Below, piece by piece: positions 7,103-14,402 of a DNA stretch of 25,533 nucleotides. Every line of letters begins with the position of its first letter. Position 1 is the first letter of the stretch. Source of the stretch: REBR01 sp033721915 (GTDB taxonomy: Bacteria > Pseudomonadota > Gammaproteobacteria > Pseudomonadales > Oleiphilaceae); contig JAWWAC010000042.1 of the NCBI GenBank assembly GCA_033721915.1, positions 1 through 25,533 of the forward strand. Reading direction: 5' to 3'. The notes below the pieces were generated by a model. It searched no databases, had not been told where the DNA came from, and worked only from the letters and a program-made list of their open reading frames with translations. The position numbers and the translations under genes were made by a program.

Positions 7103-7381
7103 ATGCAAGATCACGAGCGGGAAATCCTGTCGGCCATGATGGACGATCAGGCAGACAGTCAGGCTGTCAGTCAGGTGCTGAATGGTGGCAGCCCTGAGTC
7201 CATACAGGCTCAGTGGTACCGCTGGCACCGGTTACGGGATCTGTTGCAGGGGGGGAATCCGCTGGCCGGCCCCACCAGCGCCCCGGTGGATGTCCGCCAT
7301 GGTGTCAGTCAGGCACTGGACCGGGAAAGCGGCGGCATACCGGACATGAACGCAGCGGCCAGGTCGGCCGGGCATGATTGA
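7103..7381 (+). CDS. rseA: Short RseA/MucA anti-sigma factor, cytoplasmic domain only
   Basis: The 92 residues match only the N-terminal sigma-E-binding domain of RseA. The segments REILSAMMDDQAD, WYRWHRLRDLLQG and DVRHGVSQALDRE line up in order with the helices of the E. coli domain (LSALMDGE, WESYHLIRDSMRG, DISSRVMAAIEEE). The protein then stops about 20 residues later. E. coli RseA (216 residues) and Pseudomonas MucA (194) continue with a transmembrane helix and a periplasmic domain cleaved by DegS/AlgW. Neither is present here, and rseB/mucB is absent. The ATG at 7103 is chosen over the in-frame GTG at 7088 because a GGGTAAGAAG purine-rich element precedes it. The stop overlaps rseC by 8 nt, so no missing 3' part is hidden downstream. 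I infer a soluble anti-sigma factor with changed regulation. Confidence 0.85.
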   Translation: MQDHEREILSAMMDDQADSQAVSQVLNGGSPESIQAQWYRWHRLRDLLQGGNPLAGPTSAPVDVRHGVSQALDRESGGIPDMNAAARSAGHD

Positions 7382-7886
7382 GGAAACCGCCACGGTGGTG
7401 GCGCTCAGTGGCGGCCAGGTCTGGGTGCAGCGCAAAGGCCAGGGCCTGTGCGCCCAGTGCCAGGCCCGTGGTGGCTGCGGTCAGGGAGCCATGGCGAAGC
7501 TGGGGGGTGAGCGTGCCTTTCAGCTGTTGCTGCCCAATGCCCGGCTGATGGAACAGGGCAAGCCGGTGGCAGTGGGGGATACCGTGGTTATCGGTATTGC
7601 CGAAAGGGCCCTTCTGGGTGCCTCGGCACTGGTTTATCTGCTGCCCCTTCTGCTGATGCTGTGTGGCGCACTCATGGCCCAGTGGCTGGGCGCGGACGGT
7701 GACGCCGGGCCTCTGCTGGCGGGGGGGCTGGGCCTGTCCGCCGGCTTTGCCCTGGCGGCCCTGTGCCAGCGGCGTCTGCACCACAGCCCGCGGTTGCAAC
7801 CACAGCTGCTGCGACTGTCCACGGCGGCCTCCCTGAGCCCGCCCAGCCCCGGATGCCTGGTTCCGGAGGGCCCGGAAGGGCCCTGA
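7374..7886 (+). CDS. rseC: SoxR-reducing / sigma-E regulatory membrane protein RseC
   Basis: RseC is an inner-membrane protein of sigma-E operons. It is linked in E. coli to SoxR reduction and mild modulation of sigma-E, and its relative RnfF/ApbE-region protein acts in electron transfer. The start MIEETATVVALSGGQVWVQ is typical. Three cysteines follow as C26-x2-C29-x5-C35 (one fewer than the four in many members). Two hydrophobic segments lie at about 80-104 and 113-132. The C-terminal 30 residues are Pro/Ser-rich and not conserved. It begins inside the end of rseA (8-nt overlap), so it is likely translationally coupled, directly taking the place where rseB/mucB would normally stand. Confidence 0.88.
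   Translation: MIEETATVVALSGGQVWVQRKGQGLCAQCQARGGCGQGAMAKLGGERAFQLLLPNARLMEQGKPVAVGDTVVIGIAERALLGASALVYLLPLLLMLCGALMAQWLGADGDAGPLLAGGLGLSAGFALAALCQRRLHHSPRLQPQLLRLSTAASLSPPSPGCLVPEGPEGP
7867..7884 (+). terminator. GC-rich hairpin at the end of rseC
   Basis: AGGGCCC-GGAA-GGGCCCT is a perfect 7-bp stem with a GGAA tetraloop covering the last codons and the first base of the rseC stop. It is followed by GAGGCCCCTTTG, with only three Ts, so it is at best a weak terminator. A second stem, TCCCGGG (7941-7947) with CCCGGGA (7957-7963), lies downstream in the same gap. Confidence 0.3.
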
Positions 7887-7986
7887 GGCCCCTTTGCCGG
7901 GAGGCTGTTTCCCTGTTGACGGTGATTGCCTGACGGGCAGTCCCGGGTTGAAGCGGCCCGGGAACAGCGATTAAACAATGGGTAAC

Positions 7987-8025
7987 TTGAAAACCCGGTT
8001 TTGTCCCACATTATTCGTTAATGTG
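7987..8025 (+). promoter_or_regulatory. Candidate mucD promoter with two overlapping dyads
   Basis: A -35 box TTGAAA (7987-7992, 5/6) and a -10 box CATTAT (8009-8014, 4/6) are separated by 16 bases. They lie in the 213-bp gap between rseC and mucD, the most AT-rich part of the window. Two perfect inverted repeats overlap it: AAAACC-C-GGTTTT at 7990-8002 in the spacer, and CACATTA-TTCGT-TAATGTG at 8007-8025 over the -10. Both look like operators. No GAACTT...TCTGA sigma-E promoter was found here. Confidence 0.4.
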
Positions 8026-8099
8026 TACCCTCCATTCCAAGAGGGCATTGGGATCGGCCCCGTTCACTGAATTTTCCGACAGGCTTTAGGGAGACACGC

Positions 8100-9536
8100 A
8101 TGCACAAGATTTCGCCAGCACTGACACCGTTACTGTTCTGGCTGTTTCTGGCCACTTTGGCCATGCCGGCCAGTGGCGCCTTTCACTCCAGACTGCCGGA
8201 CTTCACCAAGCTGGTGGAAGACAACGCCGATGCGGTGGTCAATATCAGCACCACCAGCCGACAGAATCTGCAGAGCGGACGCGGCGATATTGAGCAGCTG
8301 CCTGAATTTTTACGTGAGTTCTTTGGCGATCCCCGCCGCCCCAGTCCCTTCGGCGGCCCAGGCGGTCCCCGTGGAGAGCAGCGTGAAAGTCAGTCCATGG
8401 GCTCCGGCTTTATCGTCTCCAGTGACGGCTACATACTCACCAACAACCATGTTGTGGAAAACGCCGATGAAATCATCGTCAAGCTCAAGGACCGTCGCGA
8501 GCTGGAGGCCCGTGTTGTGGGCACCGACCCACGCACGGATATGGCCGTTCTGAAGGTGGAAGAAGAGGCTGACCTGCCCGTGGTGCGAATCGGCAAATCC
8601 TCCGATCTGAAGGTGGGGGAGTGGGTCTTCGCCATCGGTTCCCCTTTCGGCTTTGATCACACGGTCACCGCCGGCATCGTCAGCGCCAAGGGCCGTGCAC
8701 TGCCCCGTGAGAGTTATGTTCCGTTTATCCAGACCGATGTGGCCATCAATCCGGGCAACTCCGGCGGTCCCCTGTTCAACATGGACGGCGAAGTGGTGGG
8801 GATCAACTCCCAGATTTACACCCGCTCCGGGGGCTTCATGGGGGTGTCCTTCTCCATCCCCATGGACATGGCCATGGACGTTTTTCAGCAGATCCGTGAC
8901 GAGGGTCGCGTCAGCCGCGGCTGGCTGGGTGTGCTGATCCAGGAGGTGAACCGGGACATGGCCGAGAAGCTGGGCCTGAAGCGTCCCTATGGTGCCCTGG
9001 TGGCGGATGTGGTGCCGGACTCCCCGGCGGACAAGGCCGGGCTGCAGCCCGGTGATGTGATTCTCAGCTATCAGGGCGAGGAGATCACCATGTCCTCGGA
9101 CCTGCCGCCCATGGTGGGGCGCACCGATGTGGGCAGCGAGGCCCGTCTGACCATCATGCGCGGTGGTGAGGAAAAACGCCTGAATGTCACCATCGACCAG
9201 CTTCCGGAAGACGACCAGATGGCCTCCGCCACTCCCTCCCCCAGGGACAACTCAGCCGCATCCCGTCTGGGGCTGGAGGTGACCGAGCTGCCAGAGAGGC
9301 TGCGTACGGAGTGGAACCTGGAAGGGGGCGTTCTGGTGAGAAACATCTCTCCCATGGCCGCCAGCCAGGGCATCCGCCCCAACGATGTCATTGTGGAAAT
9401 GGACAACCAGCCGGTGCACTCCCCAGAGGCGTTCCGCGAGGTGGTGGCGTCCATGGAGCCGGGCGAGTCGGTTCTCACCCGGGTGTTCCGCCAGGGCCAG
9501 GCGCGGATTATTCTGCTGCGCATGCCCAAGGAGTGA
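8100..9536 (+). CDS. mucD: Periplasmic serine protease/chaperone MucD (DegP/Do family)
   Basis: This is a DegP-type HtrA protease that degrades or refolds misfolded envelope proteins in the periplasm. The 478 residues begin with a signal peptide (hydrophobic core LLFWLFLATLAMP, probable cleavage after ASG at residue 26). The trypsin-like domain follows, with the catalytic triad visible as His117 (TNNHVVE), Asp147 (DPRTDMAVLKV) and Ser221 (NPGNSGGPLF). PDZ domains lie at about 275-365 and 390-475. The ATG at 8100 has an AGGGAG ribosome binding site about 8 nt upstream. In Pseudomonas mucD is the last gene of algU-mucA-mucB-mucC-mucD, and here it follows rpoE-rseA-rseC in the same order minus mucB. 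It is not DegS, which has a membrane anchor and one PDZ domain. Confidence 0.95.
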   Translation: MHKISPALTPLLFWLFLATLAMPASGAFHSRLPDFTKLVEDNADAVVNISTTSRQNLQSGRGDIEQLPEFLREFFGDPRRPSPFGGPGGPRGEQRESQSMGSGFIVSSDGYILTNNHVVENADEIIVKLKDRRELEARVVGTDPRTDMAVLKVEEEADLPVVRIGKSSDLKVGEWVFAIGSPFGFDHTVTAGIVSAKGRALPRESYVPFIQTDVAINPGNSGGPLFNMDGEVVGINSQIYTRSGGFMGVSFSIPMDMAMDVFQQIRDEGRVSRGWLGVLIQEVNRDMAEKLGLKRPYGALVADVVPDSPADKAGLQPGDVILSYQGEEITMSSDLPPMVGRTDVGSEARLTIMRGGEEKRLNVTIDQLPEDDQMASATPSPRDNSAASRLGLEVTELPERLRTEWNLEGGVLVRNISPMAASQGIRPNDVIVEMDNQPVHSPEAFREVVASMEPGESVLTRVFRQGQARIILLRMPKE

Positions 9537-9554
9537 CACTGACCCACTGAAAGG

Positions 9555-9573
9555 CCCCGCCGCAACGGCGGGG
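9555..9573 (+). terminator. Likely terminator hairpin after mucD
   Basis: CCCCGCCG-CAA-CGGCGGGG is a perfect 8-bp, all-GC stem with a 3-nt loop, 18 nt after the mucD stop. The downstream bases are TCCCTCCG rather than a T-run, so its strength as an intrinsic terminator is uncertain. Its position between the mucD and lepA operons suits a terminator. Confidence 0.5.
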
Positions 9574-9628
9574 TCCCTCCGAAAGACCCTCAGGAGGGCC
9601 ACTAATGGGCCCCGTCGTATCGCCGACA

Positions 9629-9657
9629 TGGTCATTCCTTCCCCTCTCCGGTAAAAT
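9629..9657 (+). promoter_or_regulatory. Candidate sigma-70 promoter of the lepA operon
   Basis: TGGTCA (9629-9634, 4/6) and TAAAAT (9652-9657, 5/6) are spaced by exactly 17 bases, about 105 nt upstream of the lepA start and after the mucD terminator hairpin. It would drive lepA-lepB and the genes that follow. Assigned by similarity only. Confidence 0.42.
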
Positions 9658-9761
9658 CACCGCTCTGTCAGATCCCCGCGGGCCCCATTGCCTGACGTCG
9701 CTGCGGCGAGCCCAGTGGTGACAGACTTCCATTTACCGGCAACAGCAGGTCTTGAACATAC

Positions 9762-11561
9762 GTGAGTGATCTCAGCCATATCCGTAATTTCTCCATCATC
9801 GCCCATATCGACCACGGCAAATCCACACTGGCGGACCGATTTATCCAGGTCTGCGGTGGGCTGCAGGACCGGGAGATGGCCGAGCAGGTTCTGGACTCCA
9901 TGGACCTGGAGCGGGAGCGGGGCATTACCATCAAGGCCCAGAGCGTGACTCTCAAGTACCAGTCCCGTGACGGCCGTGAGTACGAGCTGAACTTTATCGA
10001 CACGCCGGGGCACGTGGACTTCTCCTACGAGGTGTCCCGCTCACTGAAAGCCTGTGAAGGGGCCCTGCTGGTGGTGGACGCGGGCCAGGGCGTGGAGGCC
10101 CAGTCCGTGGCCAACTGCTACACCGCCCTGGAGCAGGGCCTGACGGTGTTGCCGGTGCTCAACAAGATGGACCTGCCCCAGGCGGATCCGGACAAGGTCA
10201 AGGCGGAGATCGAGGACATCATCGGCATCGATGCCAGTGGCGCCGTCCCCTGCAGCGCCAAGAGTGGCCAGGGGGTGGAGGATGTACTGGAAGAGCTGAT
10301 CCGGGTCATACCGCCACCGGAAGGCAATGTGGACGACCCCCTGCAGGCACTGATCATCGACTCCTGGTTCGACAATTACCTGGGCGTGGTCTCGCTGGTG
10401 CGGGTGATGCACGGCACGGTGCGCAAGGGCGAGAAGATGCTGGTGAAATCCACCGGTCGCAGCCACGTCATTGACAAGGTGGGTTACTTCAACCCCAAGC
10501 CCACCACCATTCCGGAACTCAGGGCCGGTGAAGTGGGCTTTATTGTCTCCGGCATCAAGGACATCACCGGCGCTCCGGTGGGTGACACACTGACCCACGC
10601 CCACACACCGGATGTGGCCCAGCTGTCGGGCTTCAAGCGGGTCAAGCCACAGGTCTATGCCGGGCTTTTCCCCATCAGCGCCGAGGACTACAACGCCTTC
10701 CGGGATGCCCTCGAGAAACTGACCCTCAACGACGCCTCACTGTTCTTCGAGCCGGAGAACTCCGACGCACTGGGATTCGGTTTCCGCTGCGGCTTTCTCG
10801 GCATGCTGCATATGGAGATCATTCAGGAGCGACTGGAGCGGGAATACAACATTGACCTGATCACCACCGCTCCCACCGTGGTCTATGAAGTGCTCATGGT
10901 GGATGGCGAGGTGCGCTACGTGGAGAACCCCTCCAGGCTGCCGGAGCTGGGCAGCATCGAGGAGATGCGCGAGCCCATCGTGGAGGCCAGCATACTGGTG
11001 CCACAGGAGCACCTGGGCAATGTCATCAAGCTGTGCGAAGAGCGCCGGGGGCGCCAGACCGAGATGCACTTCCTGGCTTCACAGGTGCAGCTGACCTACG
11101 AGCTGCCCATGGGGGAGGTGGTGCTGGACTTCTTCGACAAGCTCAAGAGCGTCAGCCGGGGCTTTGCCTCACTGGACTACCAGTTCAAGCGCTTTGAGCC
11201 GGCCAAGCTGGTGCGCCTGGATATACTGATCAACGGTGACCGGGTGGACTCTCTGGCGCTGATCGTGCACAAGGAGCACGCCTTCAGCCGCGGACGGGTG
11301 ATTCTGGAAAAGATGCGCGAGCTGATCCCCAGGCAGATGTTCGACGTGGCCCTGCAGGCGGCCATTGGCAACCAGGTGATTGCCCGCCAGACGGTCAAGG
11401 CACTGCGCAAGAATGTCACCGCCAAATGCTATGGCGGCGATGTCAGCCGCAAGAAGAAACTGTTGCAGAAACAGAAGGAAGGCAAGAAGCGCATGAAGCA
11501 GGTGGGCAATGTGGAGGTGCCACAGGAGGCCTTCCTGGCCGTTCTCCGGGTTGACGAATAG
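9762..11561 (+). CDS. lepA: Elongation factor 4 (LepA)
   Basis: LepA is a ribosome-associated translational GTPase that influences translocation and 30S maturation. The 599 residues equal the E. coli length. GTPase motifs are seen: P-loop AHIDHGKST at 14-22, switch motif with DTPGH at 80-84 and NKMD at 134-137. The distinctive C-terminal domain contains CYGGDVSRKKKLLQKQKEGK and ends AFLAVLRVDE. The start is GTG at 9762, giving the normal MSDLSHIRNFSIIAHIDHGK beginning; the ribosome binding site is weak (AGGT about 12 nt upstream). lepB follows 8 nt later with its ribosome binding site overlapping the lepA stop, so the pair is coupled as in most gammaproteobacteria. Confidence 0.98.
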   Translation: MSDLSHIRNFSIIAHIDHGKSTLADRFIQVCGGLQDREMAEQVLDSMDLERERGITIKAQSVTLKYQSRDGREYELNFIDTPGHVDFSYEVSRSLKACEGALLVVDAGQGVEAQSVANCYTALEQGLTVLPVLNKMDLPQADPDKVKAEIEDIIGIDASGAVPCSAKSGQGVEDVLEELIRVIPPPEGNVDDPLQALIIDSWFDNYLGVVSLVRVMHGTVRKGEKMLVKSTGRSHVIDKVGYFNPKPTTIPELRAGEVGFIVSGIKDITGAPVGDTLTHAHTPDVAQLSGFKRVKPQVYAGLFPISAEDYNAFRDALEKLTLNDASLFFEPENSDALGFGFRCGFLGMLHMEIIQERLEREYNIDLITTAPTVVYEVLMVDGEVRYVENPSRLPELGSIEEMREPIVEASILVPQEHLGNVIKLCEERRGRQTEMHFLASQVQLTYELPMGEVVLDFFDKLKSVSRGFASLDYQFKRFEPAKLVRLDILINGDRVDSLALIVHKEHAFSRGRVILEKMRELIPRQMFDVALQAAIGNQVIARQTVKALRKNVTAKCYGGDVSRKKKLLQKQKEGKKRMKQVGNVEVPQEAFLAVLRVDE

Positions 11562-11569
11562 GATTACAG

Positions 11570-12358
11570 ATGAACATCAATTTTCCCCTGTTACTGGTGG
11601 TGCTGACCGCCGTCAGCGGCCTGGTGTGGCTGCTGGATGCCCGGTTTCTGCGTCCACGCCGTCTGGCCCGCTATGAGGCACAGGGCCAGGGGCCCGAGGC
11701 GAAGGAAGAGGATCCGGACGAGCCCTGGCTGTCGGAGATCAGCCGCTCTTTCTTTCCCATACTGGCCATCGTGCTGGTGCTGCGCTCCTTCCTGGTGGAG
11801 CCCTTCCAGATTCCCTCCGGCTCCATGCTGCCCACGCTGGAGGTGGGGGATTTTATCCTGGTCAACAAGTTCAGTTACGGATTGCGCCTGCCGGTGGTGG
11901 ATTACAAGTTCCTGGAGCTGGGTGAGCCCGAGCGGGGGGATATCATGGTGTTCAAGTTTCCGGTGGACCCCTCCATCAACTACATTAAACGGGTGGTGGG
12001 CCTGCCGGGTGACCGGGTGCGCTATGATGACAAGAAACTCTTCATCAATGGCGAGCCGGTCCCCCAGGCGCTGATTGCCCGGCTTTCCTCCGTGGACCTG
12101 CTGGCGGAGAGTCTCGCCGAGACGGACCACCAGATATTCCTCACCCGCAACCGCCACGACCGGCAGGCGGAAGGGGAGTGGCAGGTGCCGGAAGGGCATT
12201 ATTTCGTGCTCGGTGACAACCGGGACAACAGCCGTGACAGCCGCTACTGGGGCATGGTGCCGGACGATCATGTGGTGGGCCGGGCCTTTGCCATCTGGAT
12301 GCACTGGGAGTCACTGACCAGTCTCCCCCGCTTCCACCGGGTCGGCACCATTGATTAA
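11570..12358 (+). CDS. lepB: Signal peptidase I
   Basis: LepB removes signal peptides from exported proteins at the outer face of the inner membrane. The 262-residue protein has two N-terminal membrane helices (about 4-22 and 61-76) joined by a charged cytoplasmic loop. The catalytic domain follows, with Ser85 in IPSGSMLPTL and the general-base Lys140 in YIKRVVGLPGD. The C-terminal box is GDNRDNSRDSRYWG. This is the Ser-Lys dyad of family S26. The ATG at 11570 is 8 nt after lepA with an AGGA element overlapping the lepA stop. It is shorter than the E. coli enzyme (324) but close to Pseudomonas LepB (284). Confidence 0.97.
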   Translation: MNINFPLLLVVLTAVSGLVWLLDARFLRPRRLARYEAQGQGPEAKEEDPDEPWLSEISRSFFPILAIVLVLRSFLVEPFQIPSGSMLPTLEVGDFILVNKFSYGLRLPVVDYKFLELGEPERGDIMVFKFPVDPSINYIKRVVGLPGDRVRYDDKKLFINGEPVPQALIARLSSVDLLAESLAETDHQIFLTRNRHDRQAEGEWQVPEGHYFVLGDNRDNSRDSRYWGMVPDDHVVGRAFAIWMHWESLTSLPRFHRVGTID

Positions 12359-12383
12359 ACCGCCGTATCAAGAGGACTGAACC

Positions 12384-12749
12384 ATGAAACAGCAACAGGG
12401 CGTGTCGCTTTTGGGATTTCTGCTGGCGGTTTTTCTGCTGCTGATGGCCGTCACGGTGATTGTGCGCATTGTGCCGGCGTTTATTGACGACTACGCCGTC
12501 AAGCGCATGTTCCATTCACTGGAGGAGAGCGAGCAGCTCATTGGTGCCAGCACCCGTGAATTCCATGAGCTGGTCAAGCGCCGCCAGTCCCAGAACGGGC
12601 TGGACATGTTCGGCCGTGATCAGTTGTCGGTGACCCGCAGGGACGGCCTCTTTGTGGTGGATCTGCAGTACGAGGTACGCTCACCGCTGGTTGGCAACAT
12701 CGATGCGGTGATGTCCTTCCGGCACAATTACGAGTTGAGGGCAGAGTGA
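12384..12749 (+). CDS. DUF4845 family single-pass membrane protein
   Basis: This 121-residue protein has a short polar start (MKQQQGVSLLG), one strongly hydrophobic segment at about 8-29 and a mixed alpha/beta domain facing out of the cytoplasm. The N-terminus resembles a type IV prepilin (G-V-S-L-L-G-F-L before the helix), but there is no Glu at position +5 and the gene sits alone between lepB and rnc. That position is the hallmark of the DUF4845 family found between these two genes in Pseudomonas and relatives. Its function is unknown; a link with signal peptidase or envelope processing would be a guess. Its stop TGA overlaps the GTG start of rnc, so translation is probably coupled. Confidence 0.85.
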   Translation: MKQQQGVSLLGFLLAVFLLLMAVTVIVRIVPAFIDDYAVKRMFHSLEESEQLIGASTREFHELVKRRQSQNGLDMFGRDQLSVTRRDGLFVVDLQYEVRSPLVGNIDAVMSFRHNYELRAE

Positions 12750-13441
12750 CAGAATCCGAAAAAATGGATGCCCTTCAGCGGCGCATCGGCTACCGCTTCA
12801 CTGATACGGCCCATCTGCGGCTGGCCATGACCCACCGCAGCCATGGCAGCCAGAACAACGAGCGCCTGGAATTTCTGGGGGATGCCATTCTCAACATGGT
12901 CATCGCCCAGTATCTGTACCACCATTTCCCCGCCGCGCGGGAAGGGCAGCTCAGCCGCCTCAGGGCGCGCATGGTCAAGGGGGTGACACTGGCGGAAATC
13001 GCCCTGGAATTTGACCTGGGGGAGCACCTTCTGCTGGGCTCCGGTGAGCTGAAAAGCGGCGGATTCCGGCGCGAGTCCATACTGGCGGATGCGGTGGAGT
13101 CCATTATCGGCGCCATCTATCTCGACAGCGGCTTTGATGCCAGCCGCGAGCGCATACTGGCCTGGTTTTCACCCCGGCTGGAGCGACTCAGCCTGCAGGA
13201 CACACAGAAAGACGCCAAGACCCGCCTGCAGGAGTACCTCCAGTCCCGCCAGCAGGAGCTGCCCCGTTACGAGGTGGTGGACGTGCGCGGCGAGGCCCAT
13301 CAGCAGACATTTTACGTGGCCTGTCATGTGCCGGTACTGGAGAAGGCCACCCGTGGCACCGGCAGCAGCCGCCGCATTGCCGAGCAGGATGCGGCCGCGG
13401 TGGCACTGGACGCACTGGGTGTGGAGCGCAGTCCCTCATGA
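12746..13441 (+). CDS. rnc: Ribonuclease III
   Basis: RNase III cleaves double-stranded RNA, processing rRNA precursors and regulating mRNAs. The 231-residue protein has the signature ERLEFLGDAIL at 39-49 with catalytic Asp46. A second acidic site is Glu118 in LADAVESIIGAIYLD. A double-stranded RNA-binding domain at about 157-226 ends with the usual GSSRRIAEQDAA segment. The GTG at 12746 overlaps the stop of the DUF4845 gene by the bases GTGA. The ATG at 12764 is a possible shorter start, but the coupled GTG is preferred. The stop overlaps the ATG of era (ATGA), which continues the conserved rnc-era pairing. Confidence 0.97.
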   Translation: MTESEKMDALQRRIGYRFTDTAHLRLAMTHRSHGSQNNERLEFLGDAILNMVIAQYLYHHFPAAREGQLSRLRARMVKGVTLAEIALEFDLGEHLLLGSGELKSGGFRRESILADAVESIIGAIYLDSGFDASRERILAWFSPRLERLSLQDTQKDAKTRLQEYLQSRQQELPRYEVVDVRGEAHQQTFYVACHVPVLEKATRGTGSSRRIAEQDAAAVALDALGVERSPS

Positions 13442-14367
13442 GCGACGAATCACAGGGTACAAACCCGACGGAAACAGCCTCTGACCAGCCCCGCTGCGGC
13501 CTGGTGGCCATTGTGGGACGGCCCAATGTGGGCAAGTCCACGCTGCTGAACCACATACTCGGCCAGAAGCTGAGCATTACCTCGCGCAAGCCACAGACCA
13601 CCCGTCACCAGATCATTGGCATCAAGACGGTGGACTACCGTCAGGCCATTTACGTGGACACCCCCGGCATGCACCGGGAAGAGCCCAGGGCCCTGAACCG
13701 CTATATGAACAAGGCCGCCACCGGCGCCCTGCGGGATGTGGACCTGGTGGTGTTTGTGGTGGACCGGGACATCTGGACCGACGGTGACGAGAATGTGCTG
13801 AGCAAGCTCACCCATCTCACCTGCCCGGTGCTGCTGGCCATCAACAAGGTGGACCTGCTGGAGGACAAGTCGGCGCTGCTGCCCCATCTGGATTTCCTGG
13901 GCCACAAACGTGAATTTGCCGACATCATCCCCCTCTCGGCACTGCGCAACCGCTATCTGGACACACTGGAGGAGCGGGTCAACCATTATCTGCCCGTGGC
14001 GGAGCATCAGTACCCGGACGAGCAGTTCACCAACCGCAGCGAGCGCTTCCTGGCCGCAGAGCTGGTGCGTGAGAAGATCACCCGCCAGCTGGGGGCCGAA
14101 CTGCCTTACTCCATGACCGTGGAGATTGAATCCTTCCGCCGTGAGGGCCCGGTGCTGCACATCCATGCACTGATCCTGGTGGAGCGGGAAGGGCAGAAGA
14201 AAATTGTCATCGGCGACAACGGCAGCCGCCTGAAGCTGATCGGCAAGGAGGCCCGGCTGGATATGGAGCCGCTGTTTGACAGCAAGGTGATGCTCCAGCT
14301 CTGGGTCAAGGTCAAGCGCGGCTGGGCCGATGACGACCGGGCACTGCACAGCCTGGGGTTCCACTAA
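13438..14367 (+). CDS. era: GTPase Era
   Basis: Era is an essential GTPase that binds 16S rRNA near its 3' end and helps 30S subunit maturation. In 309 residues the G1 motif GRPNVGKS is at 27-34, the effector region KPQTTRHQI at 51-59, DTPG at 74-77 and NKVD at 136-139. A C-terminal KH domain follows (about 210-290, with IVIGDNGSRLKLIGKEARLD). The N-terminal extension of about 18 residues before the GTPase core is longer than in E. coli Era (301 residues). The ATG overlaps the rnc stop by 4 bases, so coupling is expected. recO follows after 35 nt. Confidence 0.98.
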   Translation: MSDESQGTNPTETASDQPRCGLVAIVGRPNVGKSTLLNHILGQKLSITSRKPQTTRHQIIGIKTVDYRQAIYVDTPGMHREEPRALNRYMNKAATGALRDVDLVVFVVDRDIWTDGDENVLSKLTHLTCPVLLAINKVDLLEDKSALLPHLDFLGHKREFADIIPLSALRNRYLDTLEERVNHYLPVAEHQYPDEQFTNRSERFLAAELVREKITRQLGAELPYSMTVEIESFRREGPVLHIHALILVEREGQKKIVIGDNGSRLKLIGKEARLDMEPLFDSKVMLQLWVKVKRGWADDDRALHSLGFH

Positions 14368-14402
14368 GTGCCACTGGGCCGGGTCTGTGGGAGGGCCTTG
14401 CT

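Noticed and set aside
7247..7253. G7 run in rseA as a possible frameshift that could explain the short protein
   Set aside because: The frame after the run still encodes the expected last helix of the anti-sigma domain (DVRHGVSQALDRE), and rseC begins at once, so no alternative frame hides a transmembrane domain.
13450..14364. A 304-residue open frame on the minus strand opposite era
   Set aside because: It is an antisense shadow of era, which has all GTPase motifs; no ribosome binding site or family features are seen on the minus strand.
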